A DNA stretch of 64,000 nt from Hespellia stercorisuis DSM 15480 (lineage in GTDB: Bacteria > Bacillota > Clostridia > Lachnospirales > Lachnospiraceae): contig NZ_FQZY01000006.1 in the NCBI RefSeq assembly GCF_900142165.1, forward strand, positions 62,001-126,000. Direction: 5' to 3'. Numbering within the stretch: position 1 is the stretch's first letter; each line of letters opens with the position of its first letter. Shown in pieces: positions 41,569-50,516 of this stretch. The notes below the pieces were generated by a model. That model made no database searches and was not told the origin of the DNA. It saw only the letters and a program-made list of their open reading frames with translations. The position numbers and the translations under genes were made by a program.

Positions 41569-41856
41569 ATGGATAAGATTCTAAAAGCTCTATACGAAGG
41601 GGAAATTTATCCTGCAGAGCAATATCTTCCCTTGATTGAGGAATATAAAGATCTATGGAAGAAAAACTATCAAAAATATGAAGATTTTATCAAGAAAGTC
41701 GGAAGTCCTCTTGATAAGGAATTTATTAAGATAATGGACGAACAGCTTGATGCGGTTCCCCTTGAACTGTCGGAGATGTTTATCGATGGTTTCCGGCTCG
41801 GTGCAAGAATGATGATTGAAATTTTTGAAGATAAATATCAAAATGGAGAACAATAG
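41569..41856 (+). CDS. DUF6809-like protein
   Basis: This 95-residue acidic helical protein (ILKALYEGEIYPAEQYLPLIEEYKDLWKKNYQKYEDFIKKV, FIDGFRLGARMMIEIFE) has the pattern of DUF6809 proteins, common next to XRE genes in gut Firmicutes. ATG 41569 follows AAAGGTAGG; GTG 41560 is an alternative. Function is unknown. Confidence 0.75.
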   Translation: MDKILKALYEGEIYPAEQYLPLIEEYKDLWKKNYQKYEDFIKKVGSPLDKEFIKIMDEQLDAVPLELSEMFIDGFRLGARMMIEIFEDKYQNGEQ

Positions 41857-42162
41857 ACTAAAATAGAATGTATTAAACAGATTTTTATGGTACTATGAAT
41901 CTATAAGTAAAATTACATATATGGAACAGCCAGGTCTGTATTTGGAGGTGATGTGTATTAATACGGTAATCATCGCACTCAAGCTGGGGATCCAACAGCT
42001 TAATAATAGTTTGTTCCATAAGTAATCACCTCATGCTAATCATAGCACTTTTTTGCTGTGACATCAACTAACTTTGGAAAGAACCGCTTCAAAAGATAGC
42101 GTCGTGTAATTCCTGAGAAAATCCTGTAAAATTGACTTAAAATATCTTTAATAGGTTACACA
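41857..42162. other. No gene supported
   Basis: A 24-codon frame (ATG near 41952, after GGAGGTG) and an overlapping reverse frame bounded by AGGTGAT/ATCACCT repeats are visible. Neither can be supported as a gene. Confidence 0.4.
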
Positions 42163-42423
42163 ATGGACCAGGATAATAGAGCTTTATGGAAAGAACGGAT
42201 TCAAGAGCAGGCATCCAGCGGTATATCTATGGCTGCGTGGTGCTGGCAGAATCATATAAAAAAGTCTACTTTCTACTATTGGAAGAAACGTCTACATATA
42301 GAATCCAGGGAAATATAACCTGTAGCACCTCAGTTTGCCAAACTAGAGCTACCAGCCTCACCAGTACCATTAGGTAATCCAGAGGGACTCCGGATTACCT
42401 GGGGAGAGTTTTCCTTTAAGTAA
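42163..42423 (+). pseudogene. IS66-family tnpA (accessory protein) with nonsense codon
   Basis: MDQDNRALWKERIQEQASSGISMAAWCWQNHIKKSTFYYWKKRL is the IS66 TnpA helix-turn-helix. A TAA at 42316-42318 interrupts it. The same frame continues with FAKLELPASPVPLGNPEGLRITWGEFSF to a stop at 42421-42423. No tnpB or tnpC follows, so this is a decayed IS66 end. Confidence 0.8.
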
Positions 42424-42434
42424 AATAATTCTGA

Positions 42435-42472
42435 GAGAAACAGTAGCTTGCTATAGTCAGCTGCTGTTTCTC
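42435..42472. terminator. Hairpin downstream of the IS66 remnant
   Basis: GAGAAACAG pairs with CTGTTTCTC around a 20-base loop that can pair further. No strong T-run follows. The stretch 42473-42686 shows no gene. Confidence 0.45.
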
Positions 42473-42802
42473 CATAGTGCCACGATTCGGAAACGGATTG
42501 GGGCATTTTTGTTTTTGATAAATTTGAATACAGACTTATATTAATCTACATTCAATTTTGTTCCCCAGTATTTTTATGATTAATGTTGCCTCATAGTTGT
42601 AAAAGGATTTTGCCCGCGCATGTTTTAACGATATAATGCATAATAACTTGCCCGAATGCTTGGTGAAACGAGATTAATTGCTAAAATGGATTAAAATTGA
42701 ATGTTATTCAACAACTTGCACAGCAGGATAGAAAAAGCAAATGCCAGATCACCTCCACACTTCGATTTGATTTCTAAAAAAACAAATCGGAGGTAGAGAA
42801 GG

Positions 42803-43237
42803 ATGGGCTATAACAAAGCACAGGCAGAAGCCATATGGAAACAGTGGAAAGAAAAAGAAGAACTCCTATTACGGAAAGAGGGAGCTTCGGAAGAGATGAT
42901 TGAACGGCTGCGTCAATCCGATTGGGAAGACTTCAAGGCAGAGAGGCGGTATCGGGAACATACGAGGGTGTTTCTTGAGGATGTGGAATTGCCGGGAGGT
43001 GACATTGCGGGGCCAGAGATGGAAGATATAAATGTTCTTTTAAACTGCATAGAAAACCAGCAGCTTTTATATATCCTGCTGACAGCGGATAAGAAAACGC
43101 AGGAGCTCATTGTTTTACGGATGCGAGGGTATCAGATCAAAGAGATCGCTGCAATGACAGGGACTCCGGAACAGACACTTTATACCAGATTGAACCGTTT
43201 GAAGAAAAAAATAAAAAAATTGTTGGAAGGTGAATAA
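42803..43237 (+). CDS. Sigma-70 region-4-like DNA-binding protein
   Basis: This 144-residue protein starts at ATG 42803 behind CGGAGG. The C-terminal helix-turn-helix (LIVLRMRGYQIKEIAAMTGTPEQTLYTRLNRLKKKIKKLL) is region-4-like; the N-terminal half is charged and helical. Region 2 is missing, so it is not a complete sigma factor. Similar proteins occur on conjugative elements as regulators. The second copy at 53887 lacks this N-terminal half. Confidence 0.75.
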   Translation: MGYNKAQAEAIWKQWKEKEELLLRKEGASEEMIERLRQSDWEDFKAERRYREHTRVFLEDVELPGGDIAGPEMEDINVLLNCIENQQLLYILLTADKKTQELIVLRMRGYQIKEIAAMTGTPEQTLYTRLNRLKKKIKKLLEGE

Positions 43238-43753
43238 AAAGGACGAAATCAAACGGCTATACTTATATAAGGGGGATTTTTCTTCCTTTGGCCCTTGATA
43301 ATTTCATACCAACATTATAGGTACGTTCCCATAAGCTGTAGCGTGACAGCATAAGCGCCAGGACATACAAAAGTAGCATTGTATGTATACAGTTTTTTGT
43401 CTCAAGTGATTTTTTATAGCTGTGAATAGGCCCTGGCAGGCTTTTCTCCATGAAAACAAGTGGGGGATAATGATACGCTTACTAGCTATACAGCAGAAGA
43501 TGGACCTTGGGTTGTAATCAGCAAGACCCTTTGGAAATCTGCGAATGACATCTGGCCGGATGTCTGCCTGTAATGTTCCCAATATAAGCATTGTAAAGGT
43601 TTCCGGAGGCGCGGGGGCAAATACGGAACTCAAATTAGTAAAAATAGAAATAAATAGAAGTGTTCTGTTGATATCAGATACATGCGGCTGTGGAGACCCA
43701 TGGCCGTATTGCTGTGAGATCAACTCTATAACTGAAACAAAAAGGATGAGCGT
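43238..43753. other. Conserved repeat interior; doubtful minus-strand frames
   Basis: Minus-strand frames are open in both repeat copies (for example LQADIRPDVIRRFPKGLADYNP, and KSLPGPIHSYKKSL..LWERTYN.GMKLSR in another frame). They could be two halves of one frameshifted gene. No ribosome site is clear. I do not claim a gene. Confidence 0.3.
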
Positions 43754-43876
43754 ATGTTTTATCGAAAAGAATATGAGAAAAAAGTCCAGGAAGTACTGCG
43801 AAAGCGAGAAGGGCAGAAATCACATCTCTCCTATGGCAAGGGAAAAGGAGAGGGTTTTTTGAGGATTATTGCATGA
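43754..43876 (+). pseudogene. 5' stub of a DinG-like helicase gene
   Basis: The frame begins MFYRKEYEKK exactly as the intact helicase at 54666, then leaves the homology (VQEVLRKREGQKSH) and stops after 40 codons. It marks the right end of repeat copy 1. Confidence 0.65.
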
Positions 43877-43977
43877 TTCCTGTCCGTAAATCACTAGGAG
43901 TACTCCCTTTGAAAAAAACAATAGAATCTGAACCTCTTTTTATGAAATAATGTTTATTTCAGGAGGTGTGAAGATAA

Positions 43978-44628
43978 ATGAACAAAAATTATGGATATGC
44001 CAGAGTATCAAGCGTCAGTCAAAATATAGACCGGCAAATATCGGCTTTGAAGGATATAGGGATCTGTGAGAAGGATATCTTTATCGACAAGAAGTCGGGC
44101 ATGGATTTTAACCGGCCCAGTTACAGGAAGATGATAAAGAAGCTGAACAGCGGGGATTGTTTATACATAAAGTCCATCGATCGGCTGGGAAGGAATTATG
44201 ATGAAATCATAGATCAGTGGCGATATATTGTCAGAGAAAAGAATGTAGATATTATTGTCCTGGATTTTCCGTTGCTTGACACCAGAAATAAGGTCAATGG
44301 CATCACAGGAAAGTTTATATCAGATTTAGTGCTGCAGATACTCTCATATGTGGCGCAGATAGAGCGGGAAAACATCAAACAGCGTCAGGCGGAAGGTATT
44401 CAGATTGCCAAAGCCCAAGGGAAACATCTCGGCAGACCCAAATTGAAACCGCCAAAACAGTTCTCCAAAGTATGTATCCAGTGGGAATCAGGAAAGATAA
44501 CAAAAGCCGAAGCAGCCAGACGTTTAAACACCAATTCCCATACATTTTCACGATGGGTTGAAGAACACAAAACACAGGAACATAATACGGACAGAATCCT
44601 ACTCAAAAAAAATAATGAAAAAAGGTAG
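43978..44628 (+). CDS. Serine recombinase (resolvase/invertase family)
   Basis: This 216-residue protein starts at ATG 43978 behind AGGAGG. The catalytic domain begins YGYARVSSVSQNIDRQISAL, with the nucleophile serine in the YARVS motif. Other motifs are IKSIDRLGRNYDEI and LSYVAQIERENIKQRQAEGI. A C-terminal helix-turn-helix (KITKAEAARRLNTNSHTFSRWVEEH) binds DNA. The size fits resolvases/invertases. It is the first gene inside the repeats, and its stop codon lies in the left inverted repeat. Confidence 0.92.
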   Translation: MNKNYGYARVSSVSQNIDRQISALKDIGICEKDIFIDKKSGMDFNRPSYRKMIKKLNSGDCLYIKSIDRLGRNYDEIIDQWRYIVREKNVDIIVLDFPLLDTRNKVNGITGKFISDLVLQILSYVAQIERENIKQRQAEGIQIAKAQGKHLGRPKLKPPKQFSKVCIQWESGKITKAEAARRLNTNSHTFSRWVEEHKTQEHNTDRILLKKNNEKR

Positions 44629-44758
44629 ACTTTATTTCCGCTCTGAAAAAGCTGAAATAAGTCTGCTTTTTTAGTATATCCTGGTAATCACACCATGAAT
44701 TCCATATATTTATTTATGTTTTGAGTATATCAGATGCATGAAAAAAAGTCTACCTTTT
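44620..44758. repeat. 19-bp inverted-repeat pair downstream of the recombinase
   Basis: AAAAGGTAGACTTT followed by ATTTC (44620-44638) is repeated inverted at 44740-44758 with one mismatch. The interval of about 100 bp also holds a terminator-like hairpin (AGACTTTATTTC with GAAATAAGTCT, then GCTTTTTT). The pair could be recombinase sites bounding an invertible segment, or a duplicated terminator arm. Confidence 0.7.
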
Positions 44759-44843
44759 CTCTCGGGAGGCAATATTTCCCATATCACCCAGTTTCTACAG
44801 TTTATTTCTATTAAAATTTCAATCTGGAAAGAGGTGTAGATAT

Positions 44844-47816
44844 GTGAAGATTGTAAAAGGATTCCATCGAAAAATTCTGGCGTTCTTTTTATTAACGTCA
44901 GTTATCGCAGCTTCGATTCCATTAGGAAGTACCTACGCCACTGCAACAAGTGACCTGCCTGAAAGCGAAAATCCATATCACATAGAAATCGTTCCTGATG
45001 CAGGGAATACCTATGAGGGGGATACACAGGCTGGTTTTGACATAAAGGTGTCATATTCCGGCGTGGATGCGGTTCAAAAGGAAACAGTACATCTGGAAAC
45101 AGTGATATCCGATGCTGTGACTGCTTCCTTGAATGCGGAGGTTCTGTCAGAGGAACGGTTAAATCCTTTGGAACTTACAGCGGATCTTGAATGGGAGGAA
45201 TCGTACCGATTGGTTCTTCCAAAACTGGAAATCAAAACAGATGCGGATTACATGGTAATGCTCAAAGATGGAGAAGATAACATTCTTGCATCGGCAAACC
45301 AAAAGTTTACGGTAGAAAAATTGGAAGCTGATCCGGCAGCCCCCCCTTTGGAGGATGCGACAGCGGAAACAGCATCACTGGAATCCGGAGAAAAACTAAC
45401 GGCATATTCGTTGAGAAACTATACGGATATCACAGGAATACTGCCAAACAAAATTTCGGGACTGGATAAGCTCTATTATGGAAGTGTTGGAAATGATCCC
45501 ACTGCTCCATTTCATGATGCGGATGCGTTGAAGGATATCCTGGAAAATGGCGATGAAGCCTATGCCAGAGCGGTCTGGAGAAAATATCAGTATGACTTAT
45601 ATGATCCCAATTATTCGTCCAGAGGTGGCTGCGGGCCTTTGCTGACACCCTCTGGCGGGAAATATTCGGAGAATAAGCCATCCCAGAACCCAGAGGACAG
45701 ACCGGACTACGCAGATGAATTGTTGGCAAGTACAGGCCATGAATACCCAAAGGATGGAGACAGTCCGTTTCATGCAAATATAAGGCCTCAAATAGATGCG
45801 GTGAAAGAGGGTACGATAGTAAACGGAGCTTTAGTTGAAAATGACGAAAGTGTATTTGAAGATCTGGAAAAAACAGCATCGCCAGATACCGGGGATGCCA
45901 ATACGAACCGGGAATATACCGTGGATCTAAAGGCAGCACCGAATCTGAAACAGATAAAGCCCACGGTACTTTTATTTCAGATCCAGACCAGCTGGCAGAT
46001 GTTTGATCTGCTCCATGCCAATGACAGAGCGTCACTTGTAAACGGCAATGAAGTCAGTGCAGAGTTGTTATCTTTGTACGAGATGAAACAGGCATTTTTT
46101 GATTTTATGGACTGGATGGAAGAAAATACAGATGGAAGCCTGATGATCGGAATCACTAATTTTCAGCATGGTGGTACACATTCATTAGTGGACAGGCCGT
46201 ATTTTACAAACGAAACAAACAGCATGTTAGAAGGTCTTTATGGCTGGGACAGTTTTGGAGATTGTGAGCATATCCATTATGCAAATACAGCATTGGCAAA
46301 TGCGATGAAAGAATTAAATATTGCCAGTAATTTCAGCAACTGGGTAGATAACAGGGGTACCTCCATTTATGACAATGCGGAGATGGTTTCTGTCATTGTC
46401 GGTGGTGCATGTGAAGCGGCGGACTTGAAAGAAGGCAGTACGTCACTGCCGGAAATATCCGGTGTTTTGAAAAGACAGTACGGGATTCGTACCAATAAAG
46501 GGACAGGTGCCGTTTCCAATGACATGATTTCATGGATGGATTATGCAGCACAAGGGGGCAAGAAGGGTTCGCCGGCTTTTGATACGGGTGCGTATTATAA
46601 AGATGTGGTCACAAGAGAAGGGTTTTTCAATACGCTGAAATCCATTTATGCGGACGTACAGACAAAAGCACCAAACATACAGAAAGTAACAAATGTAACA
46701 GTCGAAGATACAATCACGGATGAATTTGATGTCAAGACATCTGAAATCAAGGCATTTGTCGGGGACAAGGATGTCACAAGCCAGGTGGCTGTCACGGCCG
46801 AAAAACAGGAAGATGGAACAACGAAGGTTACCTGCGACTTTGGAACTGTTGAAAACGAAAAAGAAGTGCACCTTCAAATACCGGTGCAGGCAAAGAGCGG
46901 CTTCATTGGCAGCAACAATGTTTATACCAATACAGGGGAGCCAACCGTATCCTATAACGGGCGCATTGACAGTAATAAAACCTATACACAGAAATTTGAA
47001 GATACGCCTGCTGTGAATGTTCCCGTCAAGTTTGGTATTGCAGATGGACAGACGGTCAGCATTGAACCAGGAGAGAGTGTTGATTTGGCAGACCTTGCGA
47101 AAGATACGAATGGAAACAGCCTGATTACAAAAGCAATGGAAGAATCTCTTGGTAAATATGCACAGACAGAGGGAACGGTCATTTATCAGTGGGTGGATTC
47201 GAAAGGCCAACCAGTAGGAGATCCAACAACGGCTGCGATTGATAGTAATAGTCATACACCGCCTGTCATTCCATCCTATGTGGTCACTGGAACAGAGCAG
47301 GATATCGGAAGTGATCTGACTTATAAGTTACAGGTGACCTTTATCCCGGCAGAAGTAAAAGACGAGACAACGTCAAAGAATCCAGTCAGCAGACAGACAC
47401 AGACCGGGAAAGCCGTGATTCAGATCGCACAGACACAGGCGGGGAAAGTCTATATCAGAAAAAGCATAGATAATTATGATGCCAGCTTGCGTGATGACGA
47501 GTTCATGGTAAAGATCAACAGTATCAGCGGAACAGCTGTTTCTTCACAGGTCGTTTTGAAGCATGACGATACAAGCGGATATATTGAAATCACGGAACCG
47601 ACAGTCTTAAATATTGAAGAGATACTTCCGATGGAATATTCTTTTGTGAAAATCAGTATTGAGGATAGTACAGGTGCTCCGGCATCGGATATTCAAGGCA
47701 GCCGGATTGAAGTGGACCGTGGAGAAAACATTACGATAACGGTTCACAACAAATATACGTGGAATCCCTTCTTCCATACATTCGATTCCATTATGAATGT
47801 ATTTGAACACAAGTAA
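44844..47816 (+). CDS. Large secreted protein with degenerate VWA domain, head of the SipW operon
   Basis: This 990-residue protein starts at GTG 44844 behind GAGGTG. A signal peptide (about 1-34, ending STYATA) is followed by a beta-rich region and a VWA-like domain from about residue 365. The metal motif expected as DxSxS reads QIQTSWQ, so metal binding is doubtful. Later come beta domains (DEFDVKTSEIKAFVGDKDVTSQ; KVYIRKSIDNYDASLRDDEFMVKI, DUF7601-like). No LPxTG and no C-terminal anchor are present. Position suggests a structural or tip component exported with the TasA-like proteins. Confidence 0.75.
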   Translation: MKIVKGFHRKILAFFLLTSVIAASIPLGSTYATATSDLPESENPYHIEIVPDAGNTYEGDTQAGFDIKVSYSGVDAVQKETVHLETVISDAVTASLNAEVLSEERLNPLELTADLEWEESYRLVLPKLEIKTDADYMVMLKDGEDNILASANQKFTVEKLEADPAAPPLEDATAETASLESGEKLTAYSLRNYTDITGILPNKISGLDKLYYGSVGNDPTAPFHDADALKDILENGDEAYARAVWRKYQYDLYDPNYSSRGGCGPLLTPSGGKYSENKPSQNPEDRPDYADELLASTGHEYPKDGDSPFHANIRPQIDAVKEGTIVNGALVENDESVFEDLEKTASPDTGDANTNREYTVDLKAAPNLKQIKPTVLLFQIQTSWQMFDLLHANDRASLVNGNEVSAELLSLYEMKQAFFDFMDWMEENTDGSLMIGITNFQHGGTHSLVDRPYFTNETNSMLEGLYGWDSFGDCEHIHYANTALANAMKELNIASNFSNWVDNRGTSIYDNAEMVSVIVGGACEAADLKEGSTSLPEISGVLKRQYGIRTNKGTGAVSNDMISWMDYAAQGGKKGSPAFDTGAYYKDVVTREGFFNTLKSIYADVQTKAPNIQKVTNVTVEDTITDEFDVKTSEIKAFVGDKDVTSQVAVTAEKQEDGTTKVTCDFGTVENEKEVHLQIPVQAKSGFIGSNNVYTNTGEPTVSYNGRIDSNKTYTQKFEDTPAVNVPVKFGIADGQTVSIEPGESVDLADLAKDTNGNSLITKAMEESLGKYAQTEGTVIYQWVDSKGQPVGDPTTAAIDSNSHTPPVIPSYVVTGTEQDIGSDLTYKLQVTFIPAEVKDETTSKNPVSRQTQTGKAVIQIAQTQAGKVYIRKSIDNYDASLRDDEFMVKINSISGTAVSSQVVLKHDDTSGYIEITEPTVLNIEEILPMEYSFVKISIEDSTGAPASDIQGSRIEVDRGENITITVHNKYTWNPFFHTFDSIMNVFEHK

Positions 47817-47833
47817 GAAAAGAAGGAGGACGT

Positions 47834-48466
47834 ATGAATAAGAGAAGAAAACATATAGGGGCAATACTCGGCTTATCTGCTCTGTTAGTCATCGGTACGA
47901 CATTTGCCGTTTGGTATCAACGTGTACAGCATACAAACCATCTGGTTGCAGACACCATCAGGGCAGAAGTTACGGAGAACTATACGCCAGGTGAGCCGGA
48001 GAATACCGTCACAAAAGAAGTGTCCTTCAAAAACGCAGGAACTACTGATGTGTTTGTAAGGGCGGCAAATATAGAGACCTGGGAGAAAAAGGACAGCAGT
48101 GATGAGCATATGATTCTAAGCAACAAGCTGGATGGACAGGATGTGGCGGTAAAAAACTGGACAGAGGTATTCTCTGCTGATTGGCAGGATGGAGGGGATG
48201 GCTGGTTCTATTACAAACATATCCTGAAAGCTGGCGAAAGTACACAGGATATCCTAAGCAGCGTCACCTTTCCTGACTATACACAGCCGGTATATCAAGA
48301 GTATGAGGATGCAGACTATTCCTTGTATTTTAAAGTGGAAATGCTCCAGGCAAGCACAGGGGATGCGACCTTGAACAAGGATACAGTTAATGAAGAAGCG
48401 TCACAGACGGTGTTTGGAAAGTCCCTTTTTGTAGACTATGATTCCAGTACCGTAACATGGCAGTAA
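47834..48466 (+). CDS. TasA/camelysin-like SipW-exported protein 1
   Basis: This 210-residue protein starts at ATG 47834 behind AAGGAGGA. The signal peptide has the SipW type: basic start, a hydrophobic stretch (LGLSALLVIGTTFAVW) and an aromatic residue after the A-V cleavage area. The mature part follows the shared family pattern: YTPGEPENTVTKEVSFKNAGTTDVFVRA, GWFYYKHILKAGEST. It fits the alternate-signal-exported (CPF_0494-like) group, relatives of fibre-forming TasA. Confidence 0.78.
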   Translation: MNKRRKHIGAILGLSALLVIGTTFAVWYQRVQHTNHLVADTIRAEVTENYTPGEPENTVTKEVSFKNAGTTDVFVRAANIETWEKKDSSDEHMILSNKLDGQDVAVKNWTEVFSADWQDGGDGWFYYKHILKAGESTQDILSSVTFPDYTQPVYQEYEDADYSLYFKVEMLQASTGDATLNKDTVNEEASQTVFGKSLFVDYDSSTVTWQ

Positions 48467-48480
48467 AGAGGAGGTCAGAT

Positions 48481-49092
48481 ATGAAAAAGGTGTCGAAGAA
48501 AATCCTCTTGCTCGCCGGTGCGTGCTCCTTATTGGCAGTGGCATGTGTCTGGGCTTATTTTCAGAACAGTATGCCGGTAACCAACCCATTCTCGACAGGG
48601 AAAGCGAACGTATATATGGATGAGACTTTTGATGTGGATGATACGTGGGTTCCGGGTGAGGAAAAACAAAAGGAAGTGACATTTGGCAATGCGGGTGAAG
48701 TCCCGGTAGTCATACGTGCCAGATTTCTTCCGGAACTGTATCTAAGTGATGAGAGCAAAGTTACAGATGCATCCATATTAGCTGGATTTCAGCTAAACTT
48801 TGCAGACAGCTTTGCAGCGGAATGGGAAGAACATGAGGATGGCTGGTATTACTATAAAAAGGTGCTGGAACCGGATGAAAGGACAAATCTGACATTGGTT
48901 TCCGTTACGATGAATAACAATATCAGCAACGATGTCCATGGAGTCAGGACAGATTATTCAAAAGCAAGAATGGATGTAGATGTTATATGTGAAGCCATTC
49001 AGACGACTGTCTCAAAAGACAGCAGTAAATTGGAAGCCTGGGACTATTATCCTCAGGTCAATGGCACACAGGTTTCATGGACAAAAAAATAA
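48481..49092 (+). CDS. TasA/camelysin-like SipW-exported protein 2
   Basis: This 203-residue protein starts at ATG 48481 behind AGGAGGTC; an earlier in-frame start overlaps gene 1. The SipW-type signal ends VACVWAYFQNS. The conserved N-terminal block MPVTNPFSTGKANVYMDETFD..WVPGEEKQKEVTFGNAGEVPVVIRA and the GWYYYKKVLEPDE block match the neighbouring paralogues. It is a probable matrix or fibre subunit. Confidence 0.78.
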   Translation: MKKVSKKILLLAGACSLLAVACVWAYFQNSMPVTNPFSTGKANVYMDETFDVDDTWVPGEEKQKEVTFGNAGEVPVVIRARFLPELYLSDESKVTDASILAGFQLNFADSFAAEWEEHEDGWYYYKKVLEPDERTNLTLVSVTMNNNISNDVHGVRTDYSKARMDVDVICEAIQTTVSKDSSKLEAWDYYPQVNGTQVSWTKK

Positions 49093-49157
49093 TCTGTGAT
49101 CCATAACAGTTTATTATAAAGCAACAAAGAATAGCATAGAAAATAGGAGGAACTATT

Positions 49158-49943
49158 ATGAGGAACAAAAAATTAGCGGCAGTTACAGGCGTGGCGGCAA
49201 TCGCAATCATCGGAGGGTCATTGGCATACTTCAATCAGTCAATGACGGTAGAAAACCCATTTGATACGAGCAAATACGCAACGGAACTTGTGGAGGATTT
49301 CCATCCGGGAGACGGTGATAACTGGGAACCGGGTTCCGAGGTAAACAAAGATATTGAAATCCAGAATACAGGGGATTACGACGTTATTACACGTGTGAAA
49401 TTCGATGAAACATGGACAAGAAAAGACGGCACAGTTGCCTATGTTGACAATACTGGAATCAATAATACAACAAGCCAGACAGATCCGGCTGACGGTTTAA
49501 CAACCGATGACTACTCTGTTGTAGCAAAGAACTTAATCAACAGCAGTGATTGGTTCTACAACGAAAGTGATGGCTATTACTATTACTTAAAACCAGTAAA
49601 AGCAGGGGAAAATACAGGGAAATTCCTGGACAGCGTAACACTTTTAGAGAATGCAGATATGGGTGTATATAGCACAGTAAAATATTACACAACTGCCGAA
49701 ACTGCACCGGCAAACACTGTAATCGGAACGGACCCTGAAACAAGCTGGGCAGTTTATACGGGGGATGTTCCCACAGATGCAAAACACACAAGAACGGTAT
49801 CAAATCTGGATTCTGATAAACAAGGCTATGCAGATTCAGACTATAAATTAACCATTACAGCGCAGACTGTACAGGCTACAAAGGATGCTGTCGGGGATGC
49901 ATTTAACCTTACAAGTGTAACCGGTTCAACCTGGGGATTTTAA
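49158..49943 (+). CDS. TasA/camelysin-like SipW-exported protein 3 (likely major subunit)
   Basis: This 261-residue protein starts at ATG 49158 behind AGGAGG. The signal (LAAVTGVAAIAIIGGSLAYFNQS) and motif TVENPFDTSKYATELVEDFHPGD..WEPGSEVNKDIEIQNTGDYDVITRV follow the family. It has its own leader (49093-49157), the cleanest signal and sits in mid-operon, so it may be the main subunit (inference). The acidic, Thr/Asn-rich mature chain is typical of fibre proteins. Confidence 0.78.
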   Translation: MRNKKLAAVTGVAAIAIIGGSLAYFNQSMTVENPFDTSKYATELVEDFHPGDGDNWEPGSEVNKDIEIQNTGDYDVITRVKFDETWTRKDGTVAYVDNTGINNTTSQTDPADGLTTDDYSVVAKNLINSSDWFYNESDGYYYYLKPVKAGENTGKFLDSVTLLENADMGVYSTVKYYTTAETAPANTVIGTDPETSWAVYTGDVPTDAKHTRTVSNLDSDKQGYADSDYKLTITAQTVQATKDAVGDAFNLTSVTGSTWGF

Positions 49944-50006
49944 ATAACAGATCATAGGATTACATATAGGGAGTGCTGTTATTGGCGCTCTCTATTTTGG
50001 TAAAGG

Positions 50007-50516
50007 ATGTTGAAATTGATGCGAAGAATCTTTAACTTTTTTTCATGGATTGTCATGGCAATCGTCATCGGTTATATTGCTGTAGCCTCACCGATGCTGT
50101 TTGGAAACCGTCCGGTGGTGGTTTTAAGCGGAAGCATGGAACCTTCCTACCCGGTGGGCAGCCTGACCTACTATCACGCAGCAGCTTTCGAGGAAATTAA
50201 AGCAGGTGATGTGATTACATTTAAAGCCGGGGACAGCCTTGTGACACATCGTGTGGAAGAAAAGAATGACCTGTCCAGAACACTCATCACGAAGGGCGAT
50301 CATAACGAGACACAGGATATAAACCCTGTCAAAGAAGCAGACCTTGTCGGGAAGACAAGCACGATCGCTGTTCCCTATCTTGGCTACATCGTGAGCTATG
50401 GACGTAATATGACAGTGATCATCCTTATGGGGGCGATACTTCTGATCAGCTATCTGTTGGATGTTTTGGATAAAAAACAAGGGAGGAAGCATGAAGAACA
50501 CAGTATGGAAGAATAA
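50007..50516 (+). CDS. sipW: SipW-type signal peptidase I
   Basis: This 169-residue membrane protease has the ER/archaeal-type catalytic pair. The serine is in VVLSGSMEPSYPVGSL. Histidine replaces the usual lysine in LVTHRVEE, followed by ITKGDHNETQD. Membrane helices lie at the N-terminus (FFSWIVMAIVIGYIAVA) and C-terminus (VIILMGAILLISYLL). The start is uncertain: ATG 50007 directly follows AAAGG, so TTG 50016 or ATG 50019 (MRRIFNFF) may be used. It should process the four TasA-like proteins here. Confidence 0.9.
   Translation: MLKLMRRIFNFFSWIVMAIVIGYIAVASPMLFGNRPVVVLSGSMEPSYPVGSLTYYHAAAFEEIKAGDVITFKAGDSLVTHRVEEKNDLSRTLITKGDHNETQDINPVKEADLVGKTSTIAVPYLGYIVSYGRNMTVIILMGAILLISYLLDVLDKKQGRKHEEHSMEE

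Larger units (their letters stand above)
42687..43784 (+). repeat. Segmental repeat, copy 1
   Basis: Two blocks (42687-42738 and 43018-43784) match 53873-53924 and 53925-54696 with clear sequence divergence. Copy 1 holds 279 extra bases between the blocks, including the start of the sigma-like gene. Both copies run from before that gene to the first codons of a DinG-like gene and flank the secretion module in direct orientation. Confidence 0.85.

Noticed and set aside
41952-42026. 24-codon frame after GGAGGTG, holin-like toxin candidate
   Set aside because: A good ribosome site, but no clear membrane helix and no relation to known small toxins.
43304-43723. Minus-strand frames conserved in both segmental repeats
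   Set aside because: Conservation may only reflect DNA duplication. The two plausible frames are disjoint and lack start signals.
45430-46035. 201-codon minus-strand frame inside the VWA-protein gene
   Set aside because: Antisense shadow with low-complexity His/Pro content and no start signal.
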